This document shows, in pieces, positions 23,886-35,800 of a stretch of 64,000 bases of DNA. A program made the translations under genes and the position numbers. Position 1 is the stretch's first letter, and every line of letters starts with the position of its first letter. This DNA comes from Fragum whitleyi (taxonomy: Eukaryota; Mollusca; Bivalvia; Cardiida; Cardiidae): positions 23,382,990 to 23,446,989 of the forward strand of contig OX411549.1 of the NCBI GenBank assembly GCA_948146395.1, given 5' to 3'. Below the pieces are notes generated by a model. That model ran no database searches. It worked only from the letters and a program-made list of their open reading frames with translations, and was not told the origin of the DNA.

Positions 23886-26800
23886 TAAGTTGTGTGATTC
23901 AGAAATAAAGAACGAATCAACATACCATTGCAAAATGATCATCAGACATTTAAATACATTACTACCCTTTATGTACTTCGATGACAAAATATTAAACTCT
24001 CTGCTAAAATATAAATTTACCAATATTTTCTGTCATACTGGAAAGCCTGAAAACCATTTTTAAAATATACGTTATTTACCTTTTTCTCAATAATCCACAG
24101 TGTAGTGTATTGTTGATAAGGAAAAAAATTTGGCCAGTAAATGAATCAAATTAATTAAATGCATAGTTGGTCAGTCATAACTGCTCATCTAATATTTTGT
24201 CTACCAAATTTAAGGCTCCTTAAAAGTATTTAAAACACAACAAAAAATATATTATAAGAACTAAATAGATAAGAAAACTTTTTACCTATTCATTATGCCT
24301 ATCCCTCTCTTTTTTGAATTCCCTAAGTCTTCATTTCTGAACAAAATTATATTTCTTTGGGCTGATAAAAAAAGACAGGGACGTTGCCTATATCTCATTG
24401 CTTCCTTATGATTGTAGGTTGCCAAGTTTATTGGTGCCCCACCTGGTTATGTTGGTCATGAGAAAGGTGGTCAACTTACCAAAATGTTGACAGCCAATCC
24501 TAAAGCTGTGGTCCTCTTTGATGAAGTGGATAAAGCCCATCCTGATGTTCTTACTATCATGTTGCAGTTATTTGATGAGGTATGTATTATATCAACAATG
24601 TGAAACAAAGCAGTACAGAGCTTATCTGACAGTTAGGCAGAAGAAACAGATAGAGGAAGTTTTATGGATGCTAAAGTTAAATTATAAACAATACAATACC
24701 AAAGGTCAGAAGAGCTAAAGCAATGGCCTGTTTCCCATTGGCCTGTCTGTCCATGTGTATGTGCAACCTTCTGTTAACTTTTTCTTGTCAACACGATTAT
24801 GTCCACAAATATGATCAGATCCTCTTAAAACTTTAAAGGATGATGTTAAGGTAATAAGGAAGGATCCATCAGATAAAATGGGATAAGGGGCCGTATGGAA
24901 ATTCCCTTCTTACAATCATATTTACAAAATCAAGCCCACAAATTTTATCAGATTATCTTGAAAATTTCACTGCATGATTATAGTATCATAAGGATTGTCG
25001 CTTTTGAAAATGGAGTTGATCCATTTGAAAATTTCAGGAAAAAAAAACATATGAAAATTTCACTTAAAAATTTTATTTTATTCAGTCTTGTTTACGCAGT
25101 ATAAAACACAAATACAGTAAAATCTTAGTAGTTCGTGCGCCGGTGGTTCTTAGGTATGTGTTTGTTTGTATACATTCTTTGGTCCCGATTTTCTTCCTTC
25201 TTTATCTTTGTAAGAATGCTCTGAGTAAATCGCATGTCGTAGGTTCGTAGTTCGTAGCCCGTGTCAAGTCCCGAGAGTTTGCTAATAACAGAAATTCATA
25301 CGTTTAATCCGTAGGTGTGAATTGTGCGATCAATAGTTTTTCACACCTGTTGATTTGTATTCATCGATTATTGGTATGCATAATTATTTACAGGCATTAT
25401 TGGATTTGTAATTTTTGGCAAGTTTAATCGGATAAAGGTTTCAATCAGTGACCTAAATTGTATGTGATCTTGCTTTCTCATACTGATCATGCATAAATGA
25501 ATGTGCAAATCTTCGTAGACTTGATTGTCAAAATGTCTACCACAGAGATTCATCGTAATGCCGAGATCTCGTCCTCCACTGAATGAGTACTCAGAGTGAT
25601 TTGATCCAAAGGGAAAACACTCTGATGTAGTTAAGAATCGACATGTAAACAATTGAATAAATTACTTTTTTAGGTTTTGAATATGAACTAAAGAAAAGAT
25701 GATCATTGTTCAAGTGAGACCTTTTGCGTCTTAACTCTCTTCAAAAGGGCCTCGTTTGAACTTGATTTGAAATATATTCCATAGAACCTTAGAATCAAGC
25801 CACAAATCAAGCGTACCTTAAGACCATGTCCGATCTGAGCCATCAAAAAAATATCGACCGCTTGACATTGGTTGGTTCGTACTATGTTTAGTTCGTATAA
25901 ATTGTCCTAGTCCCTTGAGATACGAACTACGGAGAGTTTACTGTACATGTATTATTGGATTCTCATCTTACTTTCACAGATTGACTTGAGGGTCAAAAGG
26001 ATAATCACTTTTAAACAATAGAACAATTGAAAAGCATAGGAAAAGGAGCCTCATGGAATTTCATTAGAGAATTTTACTAAATGCAGTTTTGTTTATGTGC
26101 TTTATTTTACAAATATAAATGGATTCCCTTCACAAGAAAATAGGCTTTATTAAATTTTACAAAATGCAATCTTGTTTTTGTGATAAAATCCACAAAACAT
26201 TGTCTGATTCTGAAGAAATTGGATTCAGGATTTTTTTCAACACAATATTTTTACCAGATAGGATGGTTTCTTTCAAAAAGTATCCAATTTTCAATGTCAT
26301 CTTTAACCACTTTGAATTTAGACCAGTCGTAAATATATAAAAAAAAAGAGGAAAGTGTCAATGGTCCTTGCTTATCATATTTCAGGGAAGACTGACAGAT
26401 GGTAAAGGTAAAACTATTGAGTGTAAAGACGCCATTTTTATAATGACATCAAATCTAGCAAGTGATGAAATAGCAGCCCATGGTCTACAATTACGTCATG
26501 AGGCCGAGGAAATCTCTAAACAGAAAAGAGTTGGAAAAATAGGTACTCATGTATTTAAATTTATTATATGAGCCTGTGTGTGACATTTCCAAAATTTTAA
26601 CGTGAGCGTTGGGTGCAAAACATTGAGCTCCCTAGACAACAAAATCCTGTTGTTGTAACATTGTCTCACTGCCTAAAGATATGCTGAGGCCTTATTTACC
26701 TGCAAAACGAAAAGTTAAGACCCTGGACAGACTGTGGGGATGCACAGGCTGGCCAGAGTCTTTGCTTTGCACACATTTGAAATTATTGGAAATGTCATGC

Positions 26801-29800
26801 ACAGGCTTGTATCATACTATTTTGTGTCTATTGTTTATACTTAAAGAAGGAAATCTGCAAGTCTTCTCTTTAAGTCCTTTGAATCTAGATTTGTTTGTTT
26901 GAACGGGTTTAACACCACCTTCAACAATCTTGCAGTTATATTGTGGCGGTCAGAGCACCTAACAATGGATTCCCTGTATTTCTTTCACCTGTACTACCAT
27001 TACACCCTTTTCTAGCCTCCGACTGCTATCTCACATAGGTTCACGATTATCTACCCATAGGTGAGAGACAAACGTGGAAAAGGATATTTGCCGCCACTGG
27101 GGATCGAACCCACGACTTCCAGATTGGAAGTCTTATGCCTAACCAACTGCGCTATGGTGGCGACTGCTTTGAATCTAGAGCTTTTAAACATTTTACATAT
27201 ACTTGTTGTATTGTCATATCTGGCATAGCTGCCTTTGTCTTTTGTAACCAACATCTATCAGAGATATCCTTGTCTTATACATGTGTGAGCACTCACTCCA
27301 TGGCTTGATGGCCCAGTGGTTAACACAATACACTCATAACCTGGGGGTTGTGGGTTCGAACCCCACCGGAGGTGGGTAGTGTATTTGGGTAGGACACTTT
27401 ACAGACGGGGGCCCAGTCCACCCAGCTGTTAAAGTGGGTAGCAGTGGTTAGAACCCATTGCCTCTCTCTCTAAGTCCAGGATAATATCTGGAATGAGATA
27501 GAACCACGATAAAAATAAGAGTCATTCAACCCTTTATTGTGTTATCCTCGAGTGAAAAAAAATAGAAATCCAAATCCATCCAAAAAGACTTAATCATGAT
27601 GTCATCATATTGAATGTCGATGGAGAAGGAAGTAAAAATTGCATTGAAAAGTACAAAATTGTTGCTTTTGTGAGAAAAAGAATGTGTCCTGCATTCAGGA
27701 TGACAAAATGGTGAAAACTGTTTGCAAATTATTGTCCACTTTACATGCAAGGCTGATGCAAAGTGAAGTATAATTTTGCACTGTTTTGATATCCTGAGCT
27801 CAGGGCTGTTACTAATTTCTCTTTAAGAAAAGCTGATCTTAATCTTGTCTAGATTATAAAGCCATTTATCTCAGGTAAAATCAGTTTCCTGCAAAGAAAA
27901 TCTCATGACAGATTCTGTATAAACATAGATATTATCCTCGTGTTTTTGTATCTAGGAATTAAAACAAAACAGATTAAAGACAAAGCATTTTTATTCTTCT
28001 CTTAAAGCAAAATATTTGAGCGATCAAATATATGTTAGCTATATATGACCAGTATGTTCCCTTTTTTTGTCTGTTTGTCTATTATACAGTGATTTTACTT
28101 ATTTACCAAGAGAGAAACTACCATTATGCACATTACGCAAGTGCGTAATACAAATACATTCACTGTCAAAAAAATAGTTGATGAATAATAAAATGCAGTA
28201 ACTACAGCTTATTTAAGCTGTAGTTAAGATGTTTTGATTATTCACCAACTCTCAGATTATAAAAAAAAGTAGCGGACCAAGGGCATTCATCTTTTGTCAC
28301 AGTCCACATATCAGCTTTATCCTATATGTTCTTTTGTGTTCGCCTTCTGAGTGAGTATAAATTTCAAAATCCTAGTTACTCCTATGCTTACAGATGATTT
28401 AAGCCCTGATGAAGTTGTCACAGTATCCAGAAAATTTAAAGACTTTGTTGTCAGACCTATTCTAAAGGTAAGCTGGAAAAAAATACATGTTTATTTGAAA
28501 TATGAGCCTGTTCGTGACATTTCCAACAATTTCATATGTGCATAAAAAGTAAAGACTCTTATCATCCTGTGTAGCTACATAGTTTGATCAGAGTCTTCAC
28601 TTTGCGCTGGATTGGTAGCTAGGGGCGTATTCTGTCTGTTCCCAATTGCAATTTTTTTTCATTGCACTGTGGGGCTGTCCACGAAGTTCAATGTCTCCCC
28701 ATTACATGCACATGAAGTTGTTGGAAATGTCGAACACAGTCTCATGTTTCTTGTACATTGATTCCAAAACAAGTTCTTTCAAAGTAGATTCATTTATCTT
28801 TATAGTTGTCCAGAAAATTGTTTCTTCAGTATCTTGGTTTTATTTTGGGTCACAGGTGTAACAAGCAATTTCTCGTCTTGATATCACAACAAATAGGAAA
28901 TGCCCTTATTGTATGACAAGAAAAAAGAAGGTATTGTTCAGGAAATACAAGAAAACATTTGGCCCCTATAATTCCAAGGACAACTAAGATAAATCTTTAT
29001 TTTGATACCTCTGCTTCCTTATGACTACTTTTTCTCAGAGCTGTGGAAACCGTGGTCTAGTGGCTAGGATGGTGGCTATGGGATCAAAAGGTCCTGGGAT
29101 CGAATCCCGGCCAGATCACAGAAATTTTCTGAGCAAAAAATTAACTCCACGTTGATCCTCTCCACCCAGATGTATAAATAGGTACCTGTGAGAATGTAAG
29201 TCTTACTGCTGTGGCTGCCTATGAGCGCCATATGTTAACAGCCAACTTGAAATTTGATGATCCCGGGTTAAAGTGTTAAGTCATTTGAATATGCCTAGCA
29301 TAGAAGCAGAATATAAACCCAACTCTTTTTTAAACTTTGAATTATACTAATTATATGTAATAGAATATTTTTCTTGCATACTCATTTGAATCATCATGTT
29401 CATTTATTCAAATGAGTATCTGCAAGAAAGATTTTTGGGGAACTTAAGATTTAGAATGGCGTTACCTTGTCATAACAATTCTTCTACTATTTCAACAAAC
29501 AAGTTTTATTTTTGTAGAGACACTTTAAGAGAGATGAGTTTCTGGGGAGAATCAATGAGTTTGTGTACTTCTTGCCATTTTCAAGGACAGAGCTGAGTAA
29601 ACTGGTCTTAAAAGAGCTGGAGTTTTGGGCAGAACGAGTAAGTCACTGTACATTACAGGGTTTGACACTAAAGGGAGTCCAGGAGTCCGAGACTCCTTGG
29701 TTACCATTTGGGACTCCTTCATTTCTAAAGTAAGGAGTCCAGTGGACCCCTAAGATCATAATGAGAGTATTCAAACAAACAAAATTCACATGGCCGTTTT

Positions 29801-32800
29801 CTGTTCAAGGACAACCATTGTCAATCTGTAGACCATTTTACTTCAAAACACATGGAAAATAACAATTGCTTGCACCTAGTAGTATTTGAAAAAATAACAT
29901 TTACTCATGGGGATGTCATTGTGGAAAAGAAGAAATTGCTTTTAACAAGCAATTTCTTCTTTTCAACAATGTTCTCCCATTATAAAAATTCAGACTCCCT
30001 ACTTTGAGCTTGGACTCCTCAATTTCGGAAGTTGGGAGTCCATTGGACTCCTTACTCAAAGAAGTTAGTGTGGATCCCTGAATTATCCTTTGGTAAACCT
30101 GATATGAAGAAATGAAGAGCTTAAAGCAAACAATTTGTGTAAAAGTGAGAAATTATTTGAGCTTATGTGTGACATTTCCAACAATTTCAGGGGCTACGCT
30201 GCCGTTAGCCAATTTAGCCAATGGCGAAAATTTCAAAAAATTGGCTAAAGAAAAATCCAATTGGCGAAAATGCTGACTAAAGGGTTAAAAAGGGTAAAAT
30301 CAGTTTAAACAGCTGTCCTGCGAGTCAAATAGTAATACACATTAATTGTGTTCAGTCAGCCGTTACATAAACTTTTACAGTGTAAAGATAACCTTTATCG
30401 GAAAACACGCGATTAGCAGACAGCATACTGATTGTTTACTATGCAGTCGGGGTTTAAACTACGTTGATACAGTTTGATTTATTGGTTTAGTGCTTTATCA
30501 TCCTTTAATCGGGTGATAAGCGGAGATATGTTCGGCGTTGGAAATTAAAGGTGGATTACGTTAATTGATCAAGAGGTTTATGGCTAGATTTTCGGACACG
30601 GAAGATACAGCTATTTTGAACAGAACAGAACAGAACATATCTTTATTTTGACATCCCTCACAGATTTTCAATCCCTCTGATATTTTTGCTGATATTGATA
30701 CAATTTTTTAGTATTTGGTCTCTTTTGGGTTTGAGGGCACAAAACAAGAATTAAATTCATTTTCAAAATATTCTAGAAATCACCATTCACTGTGGTTGAC
30801 ATAAAATATGCCCTAACTTGGCATTAAGAAACAAACAGACCTTTCCAGCTTGTTGTGAACTTGCTCAAAGATTACTCATTGCACCAGTTTCTACTGCTGA
30901 TTGCAAGCATTGTTTCAGCAAACAAAATCTGATAAAAACACTATCAACCCACAAAATTTGGAAAATCTCATGAGTCTGTCCATAAAATGGCCCTGACCTC
31001 GACAAATTTGATTATAAGAGAGCTTTTTAGGTCTGGGCTGAAAAGAAGTATAGGAGAATACTGAAGTAAAACATCAAATTTCTTCAGAAAGTAGAGTTAA
31101 GGGTTCGCCGCAAATATAAACGGAGGCCATTTGTATTTTTGGCCAAAATTTTATATGCAAAATTAAGGCTTTTCTTTATGCAAAGTCAACTGAATATGTT
31201 ATGAAATGTATTAAAAAGGGGAAATGAAGATGTTTTTGATAAAAATATTTGCAAAGAATGCTTTTATAGCTGAAAACAGAGTTCCACATTGCACTTTCGC
31301 ATTTGCATCCATTTGAAAAATGCACCGATGCATTTGGGACAAAAACTTGCAGACGTCAACTGGAATATCCAGAGTACAATCAACGAGGCTTACTTTTGGC
31401 TAAAATGCCTGTGGGAAAGATATTTCAGCGTTGAAAGACACGTGTTTATTTTCAAGGAAACATGGCAGCCTTTTTTTACAACAACAAAACATGTAAACAA
31501 AGATGTTTTAAGGGATTGCAACGATCGTATTCCTTGAAAGCCCAAGGTGACCGTCCATTATCACTCTTGGGCATTTCTACTTTAAAAATGAGACTAAATT
31601 TACCTTGATTTCTACTTAGAAATCCTTGCTATTGTTCTGTTTTTCTCAGCTGTCAAATAAAAAACCTGCCGTGGGAAATTTGTTATGAACCGCTTCACCG
31701 AAAAAGAGATAAAAATATCACTCCTCTAAAAAAAATAGACTAGGACCTTTCATACTTATTTGAGAGCAAGTTAAAACGGCCTGAAGTCAAAACGGCCCAA
31801 AGTCAAAACGACCCCCAAATTCGCTAAAACCAGTCAATACCAAGTCAAAACTTTTACTCATTTGGTCAAAAAAGCAAAAATTATTTTTTTATGTCAAATA
31901 AGAATGTATACAATTAATGGCTCGATTTATACATTTTATACATCTTTTTTTTTAATAAGATCACAAATTAAATAGCTTTATTTTTTGGTTTATTTCAATA
32001 CAAATACACCTCAATTTACTTGTTTCAGTCTCTCACATTTCATCTATAAAGGTTTGTTTCAAATTAAAGACCAATACCCTTATTCATAGAAATGTGTTAT
32101 TATTATAGTCCGATTGACTTGTATAATGACTGGTGTTTTCACCAATTACACAAAAATACGTTGGTAAAATCTTTTGTATGTAGTAATATCTTAATTTTAG
32201 CTTAATCCAAAATAATTTTAGACTATAAAATGGTTCCAGAATGTTGCTTTTGTCTACTTAGTAAATGATAATTTTTCGCATTTTCCACTCTTAAGGCTGC
32301 TAAGTAGTAAGAATATGTACACATATACTAAAAACATGTGTTTTTATACTAAACTTTTGACACAATAAATGACCAATTTTCTTTTGTTGGATATGCGTAT
32401 TTTCATATCGACGGTACCCAATTTTAAACTAAAATATCACGTATTTTTTACAGTTCATAACTCGCTATTTACTTGTTATATCTCGTAAAAAACGCAACGA
32501 TTTCGTTAAATAATCCATGATTTGATTGGTCCGAATTAGAGAGTACAGGGTTCATCCATGAAAAGATATAGGCGATTATCAATATCTTGTCAAAAGGTTC
32601 GCGAACAAAGACAGGACACACTCATTCTAATATACTTTACGAGTGAATTACACAAACATAATTAATTTTATAGAAATACTCGATATTATATATATAAAAA
32701 AAACAAAAAAAAAAAAACGGCTCCTTTAAAATCATCCTCTTTTGATTCGATGCAAATTGTTACCTATTTTGAGAAAGACACTTCACTTTTCCCTTATTAT

Positions 32801-35800
32801 AGAAACAATAAGTTGTAATAGGCCAGGAGTTTCATGTAGACGGACAGACAAAATCATTATTTTACTTTCAAAAATCCTGAAAACATATTTTTTCATGGTA
32901 ATAGATTGAAAAACAGATATTATGATAAGCAAAATTTGCACTTTAAAATTACTTTTAATTATATTGTATCACTGTTATTGAGTTCAAAAGACAATCAAAG
33001 TGTGGGTGGCCCTTTTTTGACGTTTCGTTTGCGAAATCTACCACTTTAATTCAAACACGAATAAAATATTGGGATTTCATACATCAGAATGAAAATATGA
33101 CTTCTTTAATTGAGTTTCAGCCTTTGAGTAATTTCAATTGAACAAAGGAGATACCATCACAAGCTCTATTGTGAAATTTTGCCCTACTATTTACAAGGAA
33201 TTGTGAAGAACATGTTGATAATAATGTGGTCATAATCATACTTTATATTTTGCAGCAAATCGTATAAAGAAAGACTGTGACACAAATATTTATATTGATG
33301 AGATGAATCAAAGTCAAATTTACTACACTACACTTCTTTAATAAACGTTTAAGTAAAATTTGTCTGTCTTCTTATCTTTCAAAGAAGTCTCTCCCCGCTC
33401 ACCGCTTTGTGGGCGCCTTTATATACCTGTTGTATGTATACATTCCTAACAGAACAAGGTCACCTGATCTACCCACACATTGGCATGCTGCCCAGCGGCT
33501 CGCTATCTGTTGTAAATAGTTTATGACCGAATAATCAGACCACATTCAAAGACAGGTATGGTTGAGTCATTCAAAAAGGAGGCTCGCAGAGATTGAATGT
33601 TTTACATATCTAATTGGTATATTCTCTATAACGCCAGACATTTATTTAGAGAGTACAGGTTTAAAAGGGTGAGACAATTCAAAAACGTTAATTTGTACTT
33701 TTTCAAAATGGAAAAAAAGTAACACTTTATTTCGTTAATGTTTCCTATTTCTTCTGTATAATCGAAGGACACTTAATACAACTCCCTGGAGGACACCTTT
33801 TCCGTATGATAATATATGCACTCTTAATATATACTCTGTACTCTTTTTATAAAACCCTTTATTAAAAATAGGTTTATATAAACTCTGTACTCTTTTTATA
33901 AAACACTTTATCAACAACAGGTTTTTTTAGGATTAAATTGACTGTTATCAAATGTCATCTTATTATCCGGTATTTCAAGCGTTTAAGCCTGTTGTCTTGA
34001 TTATAAATAATGTTTGAAAATGCAGTAATAAATTATCTTTTATCAAAACCGTTTTCCGCTTGACAAACGAAGAGCTAAGTTTTGGGGATTAGAAACTATG
34101 CGTTTTATTAGTTTTGAGAGGAAAATGGAGAGAGAAAGAAGAATAGATGAGAGCGTCAAGTTTCTTCAAAATTATAATAATTACTAATCTGAATATCAAA
34201 AGTCAACCTTATTAAAAAAAATTCTGGGTAGAAACTGTGTATTCAAAATCTTTAGCATATGATACTTTATGTATTAAGCTCCAATAAAAACCATGAAAGT
34301 CATAAATTCCGTTCTTTCCCTTTCTTTACTTTAAACACGCTACGCTCGTACGTGAGATGACCAGTCAAAGGCCTCAATACATTTTGACCAATGAAACGAG
34401 AGGAAGCAACGGACCAATGGTGTCCATGCTTACTTTAGGATCTAGTATCGATAAATGAGGACAGGCTAGCCAGTCTAAATTAAAATGGGCCTACTTTTTG
34501 CACAAGAACAACAACCGGAAGTGTAGTTGGGTTTTTCCGCGAAAATGTGAAAATCGAAAAAACCTGGAAAATCAAAAGCCTAATCGATAGATCAAGGTAG
34601 TTTTTGCCATTTTTCTGTTCATTACATCATTCCTCATATGCAGGCAGAAGGAAACGCCTAATAATTTGAGTTAAATCAATAAAATCAGCCATTTTTGTTA
34701 ATTTACTCTAAACGTAGATTTCACGTGATGTTTTTACAACAGAAATCTTTCAAATAATCTTACCTATGGAGACCAAAAGGAACCATACGTATTTCCACTA
34801 TATTTTGATGGTTATTTTTTATTTATTTGGCAAATATCAATCAAAAATCAAAGTTAATCATATAGTTTTGACATTCATCTTCCTCTTTAAAGTGAAATTT
34901 AATGGTCCCGACGCACAGGTAACAGGTAAATATTAATTCAACAACTTGAAATGTTCAGACATAGTATTAACTTGGTCACCATATGTTATGAAGCGGTCTA
35001 CTTTCTTTTTATGAATGAAATATCATTTGGCGTGGGAATAGTAAATGTAAACAAACTCTATGTCTGCCATTTGCAAATTATTTTTCTGGAGTTGGTCAAT
35101 TTCAGATGCAAAATGTGAGTTATGTGAAATGTTTATTCAAAATTTAAGCCTCCTTTATTGTTCTTTAGCTTTTCCTCTACATGTAGACATTTCTTGTTTT
35201 ATCTATTGTGCAACTGAATCTTTAGTTGAACGCAAATAGAAAATGTTGTAAATGTGTCATATTTTCATGCTTTAAAGACACTTTTTGATATTTTTTTCTA
35301 CATATCCAAACTATTTTGCATTCTTTAGTAATATATTAAAGCTACTATATCAGTTTTGGTCCAATAGATTACTTTGTATGAGTTTTTAATTTCATGTCCA
35401 TTGACTCAGTTTCTGTGAATTCAAATCGCGGTAAACCCTTAAGCAACCTTTGAAAGTAAACAAATGTATAAATGTACAGCATGTTTTTATTCTAATGCTG
35501 AAATGTATTTGTTAATACGAAGTTGAAACTTGTGTGTAATACTGCTTTGAATTTGCTGTTTGATATACATATTCTTTACATTTTCTATAATATATAAATA
35601 AATAATCTTAAATAAGTGAAGATTCCTTATATTTTTATTGCGGCCCGTTTTCTGACTAAAGATTGGCTATAAGTCCCACAAATTGGCTAAAAAAAATTCA
35701 ATTGGCTAAAGTGTTGGCTAAAGGAAATTTTGACCCAGAGTAAGCCCTGAATTTGAAACATAAGTGGAGTGCAACAATTAGAGGCCTAGCCAGCAACATA

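Noticed and set aside
27090..27166. tRNA gene on the minus strand
   Set aside because: A and B boxes are intact, but the anticodon loop lacks U33, the acceptor stem has a mismatch, and the sequence continues into a SINE body with a 13-bp TSD.
30188..35749. Autonomous transposon or integrated virus
   Set aside because: No reading frame longer than about 82 codons and no transposase, integrase, polymerase or capsid motif seen on either strand.
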